Assembly: GCA_963977425.1 (NCBI GenBank)
Contig: CAXBOO010000002.1
Span: 452,546 to 516,545 of the forward strand
Source: CAXBOO01 sp963977425
Lineage (GTDB): Bacteria > Bacteroidota > Bacteroidia > Flavobacteriales_D > Luteibaculaceae
DNA length: 64,000 nt
Reading direction: 5' to 3'
The translations under genes were made by a program, and so were the position numbers. Positions 27,348-37,056 of the stretch are shown here, in pieces; within the stretch, counting starts at the first letter, position 1, and the number at the start of each line of letters is the position of its first letter. The notes under the pieces were generated by a model, which saw only the letters and a program-made list of their open reading frames with translations, ran no database searches and was not told where the DNA came from.

Positions 27348-28643
27348 ATGTCTACTTATTCTGAATCGGCGAAGTTATTTGAAAAAGCCAAAACCCTAAT
27401 GCCTGGAGGAGTAAATTCGCCTGTAAGAGCATTTAATTCAGTTGACGGCGAACCTATTTTCATAAAAAAAGGAAAAGGCGCAAAAATTTGGGACGAAGAC
27501 GGAAACGAATACATCGACTTTTGTGGTTCTTGGGGACCACTTATTTTAGGGCACTGCAATGAAAAAGTAGAAGCCAGTATTATAGACAGTGTAAAAAAAG
27601 GCCCCAGTTTTGGAGCTCCCACGGTTGCTGAAAATAGTTTAGCGCAGTTAATAATAGACAACCACCGGTTTATAGAAAAAATACGCTTCACAAGTAGTGG
27701 AACAGAAGCCGTTATGTCGGCTTTACGTTTAGCAAGAGGCATTACCGGAAAAAGCAAAATATTGAAATTTGACGGCTGTTATCACGGGCACGTAGATTCG
27801 CTGCTGGTAAACGCTGGTAGTGGTTTAGCTACTTTGGGTACAGGCAGTTCTGCAGGTATTCCAGATTCATTCGCGAAAGAAACCGTAGTAGCTCCGCTAA
27901 ATGATTTAGAGGCATTACACGAAGCTTTCAAAAGCTACGCTACAGAACTTGCAGCTGTTATTATAGAACCAATACCGGCTAATAACGGATTATTGGTGCA
28001 AAACGAATCTTACCTTAAAGAACTGAGAAAATTATGCACTGCCCACGATGTACTGCTTATTTTTGATGAAGTAATTTCTGGCTTTAGAGTTGGATTTGAA
28101 GGCGCTGCCGGACTGTACAACATAGAGCCAGATCTTATGACTTACGGAAAAATAATTGGTGGTGGAATGCCCGTTGGTGCATATGGTGGTAAGACTGAAT
28201 ACATGGATATGGTAGCTCCTGTCGGCCCAGTTTATCAAGCAGGAACATTAAGCGGAAACCCCGTTGCAATGTCTGCTGGTTGGGCACAAATCAGCCAATG
28301 TTTAAACGATGGTTTCTACGACGATCAAAAAGAACGCACTGAATATTTTGCGGGGATAATCAACCAACATTCTGAAGAAAATGGATTACCAATCAAACTA
28401 GTTACAGTTGGTTCTATTTTTTGGATGCACCACAATAGTGGAACGGCCATTCAGAAAGCAAGCGAAATAAAACCTGAGAAAAACAATTGGTTTCAAAAAT
28501 GCCACCGAAAAATCATGGACGCTGGTGTTTATTTTGGACCTAGCGCATACGAAGTAGGTTTTGTTTCTGCAGCCCACGATAAAGAAACACTCAAAAAAGC
28601 TGCGGATGTAGTCAACTCTGTATTATTAACTTATTTCAAATAA
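27348..28643 (+). CDS. hemL: Glutamate-1-semialdehyde 2,1-aminomutase
   Basis: It makes 5-aminolevulinate from glutamate-1-semialdehyde in the C5 heme pathway. At 431 residues it has FxxAxxxMPGGVNSPVRAF at the start, SSGTEAVMSALRLARG, FDGCYHGHVDSLLV, IFDEVISGFRVG, and the PLP-lysine motif TYGKIIGGGMPVGAYGG (about residue 265). GNPVAMSAGWA follows. The last 18 bases overlap the 3' end of the convergent UbiA-like gene. hemH is at 4844, so the heme genes are not clustered. Confidence 0.96.
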   Translation: MSTYSESAKLFEKAKTLMPGGVNSPVRAFNSVDGEPIFIKKGKGAKIWDEDGNEYIDFCGSWGPLILGHCNEKVEASIIDSVKKGPSFGAPTVAENSLAQLIIDNHRFIEKIRFTSSGTEAVMSALRLARGITGKSKILKFDGCYHGHVDSLLVNAGSGLATLGTGSSAGIPDSFAKETVVAPLNDLEALHEAFKSYATELAAVIIEPIPANNGLLVQNESYLKELRKLCTAHDVLLIFDEVISGFRVGFEGAAGLYNIEPDLMTYGKIIGGGMPVGAYGGKTEYMDMVAPVGPVYQAGTLSGNPVAMSAGWAQISQCLNDGFYDDQKERTEYFAGIINQHSEENGLPIKLVTVGSIFWMHHNSGTAIQKASEIKPEKNNWFQKCHRKIMDAGVYFGPSAYEVGFVSAAHDKETLKKAADVVNSVLLTYFK

Positions 28644-29420
28644 CAAAGACAAAGCATTCAAGACCAAAAAGCCATCGACTACAAAACTGTAGAAGATGGC
28701 TTTTGGTTTTTTAAAGTTTCTCCATATCAACATTGGCAACAAAACGCCATCGATAATTAAGAGGGTATATTGTCCATTTATTACATCTAACCCCATTACA
28801 ATTATTGACAGCATAATCAGTACGGATAAAAACTGTTTTCTGCTAAGTATCTTAGGAAGCGTAGCCTCGGTATCGGTATCCATATCTCTGAATTCAAAAA
28901 ACAGAGTCAAAAAATAAACCAAAACAACAAAACGTAAAAATTCATTAGTTAATGCGGCATTTACAATCCAATCAAAAGGAGTAAAAAAGAAAATAACAAA
29001 CGCCCACACCAAAGACACCAAAACTGTTTTTAATAACCCTAGGGCACGCAAAGGTTTATTACCAGGAATAAAACTGTAAGCAATACTTACTAACGCCAAT
29101 ATACTTCCCAATAATATTTGGCTCCATTGCAAAGTAAACGTTAGGATTAGACAAACCAAAAAACCGGTTAATGCAAGTCCTTTTAAAAGCACAAGATGTT
29201 TGTTTATCCAATTATGTCTTTCATCATCAGTTGGAGGGTATGGCAACAACCAAATACGTTGAACATTGTACAAAAAAAGCGTACTAAAAAACACCAATGA
29301 GCCATCTAATAAATCGGCACTCCCATGAAAATGCTTTGCATAAGCATAATAATTAATGCCTGCAGCAAACGATATCCAGAGATTGGAAAAACAAAGCGCT
29401 TTTAGCAGTGTTTTAATCAT
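28626..29420 (-). CDS. UbiA-superfamily-like integral membrane protein
   Basis: 264 residues with seven or eight hydrophobic helices. The overall pattern (SNLWISFAAGINYYA, FLYNVQRIW, SIAYSFIPGNKPLRALG, EFRDMDTDTEATLPKIL) follows the UbiA prenyltransferase superfamily. The second Asp-rich loop (RDMDTDTE) is kept, but the first NDxxD loop is replaced by YNVQRIWLLP...DDERHNW, so diphosphate binding may be altered. Related short proteins in Flavobacteriales are of unknown function. It is divergent from gcvP and overlaps hemL tail-to-tail. Confidence 0.75.
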   Translation of the reverse strand: MIKTLLKALCFSNLWISFAAGINYYAYAKHFHGSADLLDGSLVFFSTLFLYNVQRIWLLPYPPTDDERHNWINKHLVLLKGLALTGFLVCLILTFTLQWSQILLGSILALVSIAYSFIPGNKPLRALGLLKTVLVSLVWAFVIFFFTPFDWIVNAALTNEFLRFVVLVYFLTLFFEFRDMDTDTEATLPKILSRKQFLSVLIMLSIIVMGLDVINGQYTLLIIDGVLLPMLIWRNFKKPKAIFYSFVVDGFLVLNALSLLFEIS

Positions 29421-29466
29421 AAAGCAATGCTATGGAAAATATGGATATAACACGCAAAAAAACAGG

Positions 29467-29497
29467 TTACGCTATGCGGTCATAATCCTTATATTTG
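29467..29497 (+). promoter_or_regulatory. Candidate gcvP promoter
   Basis: TATATTTG at 29490-29497 matches the Bacteroidota -7 consensus TAnnTTTG exactly, and a TTA-type (consensus TTG) -33 lies 20 bases upstream at 29467-29469. The ATG of gcvP is 19 bases downstream of the -7, giving a short leader. Confidence 0.5.
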
Positions 29498-29516
29498 CAC
29501 CCATTTTCTAAAACAT

Positions 29517-32375
29517 ATGTTAAGAGAGACTTTTACTTCACGTCACATTGGGCCAGCTCAAAGTGAGAAAGATGCAATGCTAAAAACCATTGGCATTAGC
29601 AGTTTGGATGCTTTAATAGATAAAACAATACCTAACAGCATCAGGTTAGAAAAGATACCAAATCTTGAATCGCCTTTGAGTGAGTATGAGTACATCAATA
29701 ACTTAAGGAAAATCGCTGCTAAAAACAAGCAGTACAAATCTTTCATCGGTCAAGGCTATTACGGAACCATTATTCCACCAGTTGTACAACGCAACGTACT
29801 AGAGAATCCGGGCTGGTACACTGCTTACACACCTTACCAAGCTGAAATCGCTCAAGGGCGACTTGAAGCTCTATTGAATTTCCAAACCATGATCATAGAT
29901 CTTACAGGTTTGGAGTTAGCCAATGCATCTTTACTTGACGAAGCAACTGCTGCCGGAGAAGCTGCCCTTATGCTGCACGCAGCAAGAAAAGGAACAAAAA
30001 AGAAAGCCAATAAATTATTTATAGATCAAGCTTCTTTTGCTCAAACTATAGATGTAATCAAAACACGTACAGAAAACTACGGAGTAGAAATAGAAATAGG
30101 CGACTGGAAAAGTTTTGATTTTTCTGACGACTACTATGCCGTATTTGTTCAATACCCTAACTCTGAAGGTAGTGTTGAAAATTACAAAGAGTTTGGACAA
30201 AAGCTAAACGATGCTAACATACCTTTTATAGTTGCTGCCGATTTGATGTCTTTGGCTCTTTTAGAAGAACCAGGTTCATGGGGAGCATCTGTAGTATTAG
30301 GTAACACTCAACGCTTTGGAGTCCCAATGGGCTTTGGTGGACCTCACGCTGCATACTTTGCTACTAAAGAAGATTACAAAAGATTATTACCTGGTAGAAT
30401 TATAGGTGTATCCGAGGACAGATTAGGAAAACCTGCACTTCGTATGGCTTTGCAAACGCGTGAGCAACATATAAGAAGAGATAAAGCCACTTCAAACATC
30501 TGTACAGCACAAGCATTATTAGCCATTATGGCAAGTAGCTATGCTGTATTCCACGGACCTAGAGGTATAAAAAGCATCGCTCAACTTATTCATGCAAAAG
30601 CTGCCTTAGTAAAATCTTCTTTAGAAGAATTAGGATTTGAATTTGCTCACAAGCACTTTTTCGACACACTTTGGATCAGCAACTTTGCTTACGACACCAA
30701 TGCATTTAGAGCGCTTTGCGATGAAGCAGAAATTAATTTCTGGGTAAATGGCAACAACATCGGTATTGCACTTGATGAAGCTACTACACCTGAAGATGTC
30801 AAAAATCTAATTTCAGTTTTTGAAAAAATTTCAGGAAAACAAGCTACCACAAATGTTGGTAGACATTTCGACTACCCTAATTCTGACTTTGGTGGTTTAG
30901 CTAGAACATCTGACTATTTAACACACCCTATTTTCAACAAACATCATTCGGAAACCGATATGATGCGTTACTTGAAAACTTTAGAAAACAAAGACATTTC
31001 ATTGGTGCATGCTATGATTCCTTTAGGATCATGTACCATGAAACTAAATGCAGCAACAGAACTGGCACCAATTACTTGGCCAGAATTTGCGCACATGCAC
31101 CCATTTACTCCAAACGATCAAATAGGTGGATACAAACAACTTTTCAGTGAGTTAGAAAAAGACCTAGCAGAGATCACTGGATTTACTGCTGTTTCACTGC
31201 AGCCAAACTCTGGTGCGCAAGGAGAATACGCAGGTCTTTTAGCCATTAAAGCTTACCACGCAGATCGAGGCGAAAGCAATAGAAACGTCATGCTTATCCC
31301 ATCTTCTGCGCATGGAACCAATCCGGCTTCAGCAGTTATGGCTGGACTTAAAGTAGTCGTTACCGCTTGTGATGAAAAAGGCAATATCGACTTAAACGAT
31401 TTAAGAGATAAAGCTGAACTTCATAAAGACAACCTAGCTGGTCTGATGGTTACATACCCAAGTACACACGGTGTATTTGAAGCTGAAATTTTGGACATCA
31501 CTCAAATGATTCACGACAATGGTGGATTGGTATACATGGATGGTGCAAACATGAATGCTCAAGTTGGACTAACCAACCCAGGTAGAATCAACGCAGATGT
31601 ATGTCACCTTAACTTGCACAAAACGTTTGCTATTCCTCATGGTGGTGGTGGACCAGGTATGGGACCAATTTGTGTAAACGATAAATTAGCACCTTATTTA
31701 GCAAAACATGTATACCATACAGTAGGTGGAGAAAAAGGAACAACAGCTGTTTCTGCAGCCCCATGGGGTTCTGCATTGATTCTTATTATTTCACATGCCT
31801 ATATCAAAATGTTGGGGCTTGATGGATTAACAGAATCAACTCGTGTAGCCATACTGAATGCTAACTACATCAAAGCAAGACTAGAAAAAGAATTCGATAT
31901 ACTATATACAGGTGTAAATGGTACAGTAGCACATGAAATGATTGTTGATCTTCGACCATTTAAGAAATCGGCCAACATAGAAGCAGAAGATGTCGCTAAA
32001 CGATTTATCGATTTTGGATTCCACGCTCCTACTTTATCTTTTCCAGTTGCAGGTACCATCATGATAGAGCCAACAGAAAGTGAGTCTAAACATGAATTGG
32101 ATAGATTTTGTGAGGCACTATTAACCATCAAACAAGAAATGATTGAGGTTATAGAAGGCAAACAAGACCCAATAGACAATACATTAAAGAATGCACCGCA
32201 TACAGCTGAAGAAACTATTTGCGATTGGACGCACCCATACTCTCGTGAGCAAGCTGTATACCCAATGAGCAATCTTAAACAAAATAAGTTCTGGCCTTCT
32301 GTTAGTAGAGTAAACAACGCCGTTGGAGACAGAAACTTGATTTGCGCTTGTCCTTCTATTGAAGAGTACATGTAA
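29517..32375 (+). CDS. gcvP: Glycine dehydrogenase (aminomethyl-transferring), P protein
   Basis: This PLP enzyme decarboxylates glycine and passes the aminomethyl group to the lipoyl H protein. It is the long single-chain form (952 residues, both halves fused). The N-terminal half begins FTSRHIGPAQSEKDAML and has FIGQGYYGT and ENPGWYTAYTPYQAEI. The C-terminal half has IPLGSCTMKLNAA, SAHGTNPASAVMAG, and the PLP lysine in CHLNLHKTFAIPHGGGG (around residue 700), ending with PYSREQAVYP. The gcvT and gcvH genes are not here; lpdA at 5911 may serve as its L protein. A strong terminator follows. Confidence 0.97.
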   Translation: MLRETFTSRHIGPAQSEKDAMLKTIGISSLDALIDKTIPNSIRLEKIPNLESPLSEYEYINNLRKIAAKNKQYKSFIGQGYYGTIIPPVVQRNVLENPGWYTAYTPYQAEIAQGRLEALLNFQTMIIDLTGLELANASLLDEATAAGEAALMLHAARKGTKKKANKLFIDQASFAQTIDVIKTRTENYGVEIEIGDWKSFDFSDDYYAVFVQYPNSEGSVENYKEFGQKLNDANIPFIVAADLMSLALLEEPGSWGASVVLGNTQRFGVPMGFGGPHAAYFATKEDYKRLLPGRIIGVSEDRLGKPALRMALQTREQHIRRDKATSNICTAQALLAIMASSYAVFHGPRGIKSIAQLIHAKAALVKSSLEELGFEFAHKHFFDTLWISNFAYDTNAFRALCDEAEINFWVNGNNIGIALDEATTPEDVKNLISVFEKISGKQATTNVGRHFDYPNSDFGGLARTSDYLTHPIFNKHHSETDMMRYLKTLENKDISLVHAMIPLGSCTMKLNAATELAPITWPEFAHMHPFTPNDQIGGYKQLFSELEKDLAEITGFTAVSLQPNSGAQGEYAGLLAIKAYHADRGESNRNVMLIPSSAHGTNPASAVMAGLKVVVTACDEKGNIDLNDLRDKAELHKDNLAGLMVTYPSTHGVFEAEILDITQMIHDNGGLVYMDGANMNAQVGLTNPGRINADVCHLNLHKTFAIPHGGGGPGMGPICVNDKLAPYLAKHVYHTVGGEKGTTAVSAAPWGSALILIISHAYIKMLGLDGLTESTRVAILNANYIKARLEKEFDILYTGVNGTVAHEMIVDLRPFKKSANIEAEDVAKRFIDFGFHAPTLSFPVAGTIMIEPTESESKHELDRFCEALLTIKQEMIEVIEGKQDPIDNTLKNAPHTAEETICDWTHPYSREQAVYPMSNLKQNKFWPSVSRVNNAVGDRNLICACPSIEEYM

Positions 32376-32688
32376 ACGACACATCTTTATCAAAAAAAAG
32401 CTCAAGAAATTCTTGAGCTTTTTTTTTGCATAAAATCCAATAGTTCGTAAAACATATACCAAATCGTTTACCGAGGCAAAAAAGTCAGTTATCCGAAAAA
32501 TAGAACCAAATCAAGATAATTAAAACAGGTTTTAGGTATTAACATAACAGAAAAAGGCCTTTTAAATTCAATTATTACCTATCAGGTTTACAATTTACCG
32601 CCCAAATTCTACCACAATTTAACTTCATTGTTTCTTCTAACTACATTTTAAGCATTAAATTGGCTTAACTTTTAGTTAATAGAAAATT
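32376..32688 (+). other. 313-base non-coding stretch before the first T9SS cargo gene
   Basis: It holds the gcvP terminator at the left and then about 260 AT-rich bases that encode no convincing ORF. A 12-base palindrome AAAAGGCCTTTT lies at 32552-32563. There is no clean TAnnTTTG element; TAACTTTT at 32667-32674 is one mismatch away. It is probably a promoter plus long leader for the highly biased gene at 32689. Confidence 0.5.
32398..32427 (+). terminator. gcvP terminator
   Basis: An 11-base inverted repeat (AAGCTCAAGAA / TTCTTGAGCTT, centred at 32409) is followed by a T-run of nine. It starts 22 bases after the gcvP stop. The A-run before it makes it usable in both directions. Confidence 0.9.
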
Positions 32689-34692
32689 ATGAAAAAAATC
32701 TACTTAGGTGCGTTAGCTTTAGCTGTAGGCTTAAGCGCTACTGCGCAATCAAAACTAGGCGTTATCTCTCACACAAAGAAAACTCCTGAGGCAGCTGTAA
32801 AGATGTTGTCTAAAAAATCACCTGCTTACATCAAAGCAAAGAGCTCTTCTATTTGGTCAGAAGACTTCTCAAATGGATTTGATGGTCAGGGTACTAACGG
32901 TGCTTGGACACAAGACGCTGTTCCTGCTAGCAATGGTGCTACTCCTTATTGGGAATACCGTGGTGTAGCTACTTCTCCTGACATTACTCAAGGTTCAGTA
33001 GGATCATGTGGTGGAGCCGCTCCATTAGCATCAACTACTGCTTCAAACGGTTTTGTGATCTTCGATTCAAATGGATTGGATTCAGGTCCAGGATTTGGTG
33101 GATGTGCAAACATTGGTAATGGTCCAGTACCATCTCCACACGATGCAACATTGTACACTCCGTCAATCGACTTTAGTGCAGAAACTTCAGTTCAATTATT
33201 CTTTGAAGTGAATGCTCGTAACTTCCAAGCGACTGTGAAAATTGATGTTATTGCTGATGGTGATACTTCTTTAGCAGTTGGTGAAGTATTTAACTTATTA
33301 GAGTTAGGTGCTAACACAGCAACAGGAAATGGTGATATCGTTGGTATCGACATCTCTCAATGGGCTGCTGGTCATAGCGATGTAAAAGTTGGTTTCAACT
33401 TTGACGGTGACTACTACTACTTCATGATGGATGACGTATTCTTTGATGCTGTTCCTGATTACGATTACGGAATTGATGATATCTGGAATGATGATATTAC
33501 TGATTGGTATGAGTACAGACACTTACCTATGACTCAAACTCACCTTTTACAACCAGGTATGGTAATCAAGTCTTTTGGTGCTCTTCCAGTTGATCTTACA
33601 ATGGAAATCACTATTACTGAGCCAGACGGAAACGTACAAGGACCTTTCACTCAATTATTTGCAGCGTTCCCTAAAGATTCAACTTCTGCGAACACTTTCA
33701 TTGATACATTCGAGCCTACACAATTAGGTGAGCACACTATCACTTACAAAGTTACTTCTCCTTTCGATGCTGAAGATTTCAATCCAGCTGACAACGAAAT
33801 GACTAGAACTTTCTTCATGACTGAAACTATTTGGTCTGACGCTTTCACAAATTCAGCTAACTCTTACAGAGCTCCTGAAGTTGATGGCGCACCGGGTGAG
33901 TCAGAAGCTATTCAAGTATTCCACACATTCAACGAAGAATTGATTTGGGGTGTTGATTACGTTATCATCAACAGCGCAACAGCTCCAGACGAAGCTACTT
34001 TCGAAGGTGATGAAATTCAAGTATCTCTTTACAGCTTAGACAAAACAGCTTACTTAGCTGGTCTTGAGCCAGGTGCTGACTTCAAAAAATCTGCAATTTT
34101 CACTACACTTCAAACTGACTTTATTGAAGTTGCTGATTCTATGATTTCTTCAGGTACTTTAGTAATAAACAACAATATGTTCTCAGAAGCATCTACTGTT
34201 CCTGCTAACTCATTGTTCGCTGTATCTGTATACAACAGTGGTGGTGGTTACCTTCGTCCAGTTGTTACGTCTCCAACAACAAACAGCGATGGTTCAGGTT
34301 TAATGCGTGCAAGAGGTTTACTAGCTGATCCTTCTGCAGTTGATGATGATGAATTGTTGCAATTCGGTACTGTTAACCCTTGGTTAAGAGCTCGTACAAC
34401 TTCAGGAATCAACGTTTCTGATAACGATATCACTTCACTTATTGGTGATGCTGCTCCAAACCCTGCTACTGGTAACGTAACTGTTGCTTACACTTTGCTT
34501 AACACTTCTGATGTTGCTTTAACTATTACTGATCTTTCAGGTAAAGTAATCGCTACTCAAAATGAAGGTTCTAAAAACGCAGGTGTTAACAAATTAACAT
34601 TCGATGTTAGTTCTTTAGATGCAGGTGTATACTTCTACTCTGTAACTATTAACGGTGTTACTGCTACTAAGAAATTGGTTGTTACTAAGTAA
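32689..34692 (+). CDS. T9SS-secreted protein with C-terminal sorting domain (paralog A)
   Basis: 667 residues with a signal peptide (MKKIYLGALALAVGLSATAQ). Residues about 57-260 form a jelly-roll-like module starting WSEDFSNGFDGQG, similar to 'choice-of-anchor J' domains. A middle region has paired WNDDITDWYEYRHLP and EPTQLGEHTITYKV segments (Ig-like). A type-A T9SS sorting domain ends the protein: AAPNPATGNVTVAY, LTITDLSGKVIATQ, LDAGVYFYSV, TKKLVVTK. Codon choice is strongly tilted to GCT, GGT, ACT, TCT and CGT, suggesting high expression. The substrate is unknown. It is about half identical to the next gene and probably arose with it by tandem duplication. Confidence 0.85.
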   Translation: MKKIYLGALALAVGLSATAQSKLGVISHTKKTPEAAVKMLSKKSPAYIKAKSSSIWSEDFSNGFDGQGTNGAWTQDAVPASNGATPYWEYRGVATSPDITQGSVGSCGGAAPLASTTASNGFVIFDSNGLDSGPGFGGCANIGNGPVPSPHDATLYTPSIDFSAETSVQLFFEVNARNFQATVKIDVIADGDTSLAVGEVFNLLELGANTATGNGDIVGIDISQWAAGHSDVKVGFNFDGDYYYFMMDDVFFDAVPDYDYGIDDIWNDDITDWYEYRHLPMTQTHLLQPGMVIKSFGALPVDLTMEITITEPDGNVQGPFTQLFAAFPKDSTSANTFIDTFEPTQLGEHTITYKVTSPFDAEDFNPADNEMTRTFFMTETIWSDAFTNSANSYRAPEVDGAPGESEAIQVFHTFNEELIWGVDYVIINSATAPDEATFEGDEIQVSLYSLDKTAYLAGLEPGADFKKSAIFTTLQTDFIEVADSMISSGTLVINNNMFSEASTVPANSLFAVSVYNSGGGYLRPVVTSPTTNSDGSGLMRARGLLADPSAVDDDELLQFGTVNPWLRARTTSGINVSDNDITSLIGDAAPNPATGNVTVAYTLLNTSDVALTITDLSGKVIATQNEGSKNAGVNKLTFDVSSLDAGVYFYSVTINGVTATKKLVVTK

Positions 34693-34716
34693 TTAGTAAT
34701 TCAAATACTTTTATTA

Positions 34717-34744
34717 AAACCCAGGCTACGGTCTGGGTTTTTTT
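34717..34744 (+). terminator. Terminator after paralog A
   Basis: Stem AAACCCAGGC / GTCTGGGTTT with a TACG (UNCG-type) loop, then seven T residues, 24 bases after the stop codon. It separates the two paralogs into different transcripts. Confidence 0.9.
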
Positions 34745-34876
34745 ATGCCTAAATATTCCATAGACAATTATTCATCCAGCCTGATTTCACACATATTTAA
34801 AAAATAACCTATTATAGATTAGTAATCCAAAAATTCTACTCTTAACACCTTGTTACTACTAATCTTTACTTACCAA

Positions 34877-34905
34877 ACTGTACATTAACATTTCAATAGT
34901 ACAGT
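34877..34905. repeat. Inverted repeat in the leader of paralog B
   Basis: ACTGTAC and GTACAGT form a perfect 7-base inverted repeat with a 15-base spacer, 81 bases before the start codon. It could be an operator or chance in AT-rich DNA. The matching leader of paralog A has no copy. Confidence 0.3.
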
Positions 34906-34985
34906 GCAGAAAATCCTTTAATAAATGCAACTCATCTATTCAACAGGTTAATTCTTCATTATCTTTTCGGAAAAATTAACACTTA

Positions 34986-37007
34986 ATGAAAAAACTTTAC
35001 TTCTTAGGAGCACTTGTTTTATCAGGTTCGCTTTTGAATGCCCAGTCAAAACTAGGCTTACAAAAAAATGAAGCACTGCAATACACTGCTTCAGGTAATC
35101 ATCTAAAAATTAAAACAGAATCTATTGACAAAATTAGTCTTGCAAAAAGAAAAGCTGCTGCTTTTTGGTCTGAAGATTTTTCTAATGGATTTGATGGTCA
35201 AGGTTCGAACGGAGCTTGGACACAAAGCGGAACAGCCAACTCTACAACTGGAATAGTTCCTGAGTGGGAATACCGAGGCCCTAACACTACTCCAGACAAC
35301 ACAACCGGTTCAAGAGGATCTTGTGTAGGAACACGCGGACCTATTACTTCGAATTCAGTCGATAATGGTTTCATGATCTTTGATTCTAACTATTGGGATG
35401 AGCCACTTCCAGATAATTGTGCAGGTTCGGGTACTGGACTATCGCCTAGACCTCACCAATCGGCTTTAATTTCTCCAAGCATTGATTTCAGTAATCAACC
35501 AGAAGTTCAATTGTTTTTCACCACGTATTCAAGAAATTTCCAAGCAGAAATGAACATTTCTGTAATTGCAGATGGTGATACAACATTCTTAGTAGATCTA
35601 TATTCATTCTTAGAACTTGGTGGTAATGCTCAAACTCTAACAGATCAGTTGGTAGGTCTTGATATTTCAGCTCTAGCTGGTGGTAAATCTGACGTTAAAA
35701 TCATGTGGAATTTCGAAGGAGATTACTACTTCTTTACCATGGACGATGTTTTCTTTGATGAAATTCCAGACTACGATTACAACATTGTAGAGGTTTGGAA
35801 TGACGACATTACTGATTACTATGAATACTATCACTTACCGTTATCTCAAAGCCATGTAATTACACCTGGTATCAATGTTAATTCAAGAGGTACAGAACCT
35901 GTTGATTTAGAAATCATTGTTAATATAGAAGAGCCAAATGGAAACATTCAAGGACCTTTCTCTCAAATACTAACCGCTTTCCCTAAAGATAGTGCTTCTG
36001 GAGCAATCTACATCCCTACGTTCAAGCCTACACAGCTTGGAGTACACACCATCACATACAAAGTAACAACGCCTAACGATGCTAATGATTTAGATACTCT
36101 AAACAATACAGCTGTACGTCGTTTTGAAATGACTGACGATTTATGGTCAGATGCATTTTCTGAATTCATCCGTTTTGCATTCTTCGCACCACAAGTTGAT
36201 AATGCACCAGGAGAAAACGAAACTTTCCAAACTTTCTATACTTATGAAGATGTAATGGTTTCTGGTATTGATTTCTTAATCACCAATGACGATAGAGAAC
36301 CAGACGCACAAACTTTTGAGTTTGATGAAGTAGAAGTATCTGTTTATACTGCTGATAAAGATTTACTTGCAGCATCTATTGAGGCTGGTACAGTTTTGAA
36401 AAGCGAAGTTTTTACAAAAGAAACTTCAACATTTTTAGAGGTTGAAGAAAAACACATTGGTGACCCTGATAATTTCATCATCAACACTTTAGCTTTTGAA
36501 GATGTTATTTCTGTGGGTAAAGACAATGTATTTGCCATTTCACTTTACAACAGTGGCGGTGGTTACTTAACCATTACTAGTACTGGGCCTAACGACAATA
36601 GTGACTTATCTGGTATTACTCGTGCTAGAGGACTTTTAGCGACACCAAGCAGCGCTACAGATGATGAATTGTTTTTCTTTTCTAATTCTAACCCTTACTT
36701 AAGAGCACATACAGCTCCCGATTTCAATTCTATTAAAGAAAGTAATAAATTGAATTCTAACTTAAGTACTGCTCCTAACCCTAGTAACAAAAGCACCAAT
36801 ATCTCTTTTACATTAAGAGCTTCAAATACAGCTACTATTACGGTTAAAGATTTGCTTGGAAAAGAAGTATACACGACTACCGAAAACTTCAGTACTGGAC
36901 GCAACAATGTTGAATTGAATACAGAAGTTCTACAAAATGGAATTTATTTCTACTCTGTTTCTGTGAATGGTAAAACTGATACTAAAAAATTGGTTGTACA
37001 ACACTAA
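34986..37007 (+). CDS. T9SS-secreted protein with C-terminal sorting domain (paralog B)
   Basis: 673 residues built like the preceding gene: signal peptide (MKKLYFLGALVLSGSLLNAQ), WSEDFSNGFDGQGSNGAWTQ module, IPDYDYN...WNDDITDYYEYYHLP, FKPTQLGVHTITYKV, the YNSGGGYLTITSTGP block and RARGLLATPSSATDDEL. The sorting domain begins TAPNPSNKSTNISFTL and ends TKKLVVQH. These blocks align with paralog A without gaps over long stretches. Codon bias is weaker than in paralog A, suggesting lower expression. A 293-base AT-rich leader precedes it. Adhesin or surface-coat roles are possible; nothing shows an enzyme active site. Confidence 0.85.
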   Translation: MKKLYFLGALVLSGSLLNAQSKLGLQKNEALQYTASGNHLKIKTESIDKISLAKRKAAAFWSEDFSNGFDGQGSNGAWTQSGTANSTTGIVPEWEYRGPNTTPDNTTGSRGSCVGTRGPITSNSVDNGFMIFDSNYWDEPLPDNCAGSGTGLSPRPHQSALISPSIDFSNQPEVQLFFTTYSRNFQAEMNISVIADGDTTFLVDLYSFLELGGNAQTLTDQLVGLDISALAGGKSDVKIMWNFEGDYYFFTMDDVFFDEIPDYDYNIVEVWNDDITDYYEYYHLPLSQSHVITPGINVNSRGTEPVDLEIIVNIEEPNGNIQGPFSQILTAFPKDSASGAIYIPTFKPTQLGVHTITYKVTTPNDANDLDTLNNTAVRRFEMTDDLWSDAFSEFIRFAFFAPQVDNAPGENETFQTFYTYEDVMVSGIDFLITNDDREPDAQTFEFDEVEVSVYTADKDLLAASIEAGTVLKSEVFTKETSTFLEVEEKHIGDPDNFIINTLAFEDVISVGKDNVFAISLYNSGGGYLTITSTGPNDNSDLSGITRARGLLATPSSATDDELFFFSNSNPYLRAHTAPDFNSIKESNKLNSNLSTAPNPSNKSTNISFTLRASNTATITVKDLLGKEVYTTTENFSTGRNNVELNTEVLQNGIYFYSVSVNGKTDTKKLVVQH

Positions 37008-37027
37008 TAACCAAAACACATACTAAT

Positions 37028-37056
37028 AAAAAAAGCCCCAAATTGGGGCTTTTTTT
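37028..37056. terminator. Bidirectional terminator between paralog B and mlaF
   Basis: A long stem (AAAAAAAGCCCCAA / TTGGGGCTTTTTTT) ends the plus-strand cargo gene. Because both arms carry A- and T-runs it can also end the minus-strand mlaE-mlaF transcript, whose stop codon is at its right edge (37055-37057). Confidence 0.88.

Noticed and set aside
27356..27757. 133-codon open frame on the minus strand
   Set aside because: It is antisense to hemL and overlaps its active-site coding region; no motif is seen.
31865..32371. 168-codon open frame on the minus strand
   Set aside because: It is antisense to the conserved C-terminal half of gcvP and has no family features.
32552..32563. AAAAGGCCTTTT palindrome as a possible operator
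   Set aside because: A single, loop-less 12-base palindrome in AT-rich DNA is expected by chance; there is no second copy.
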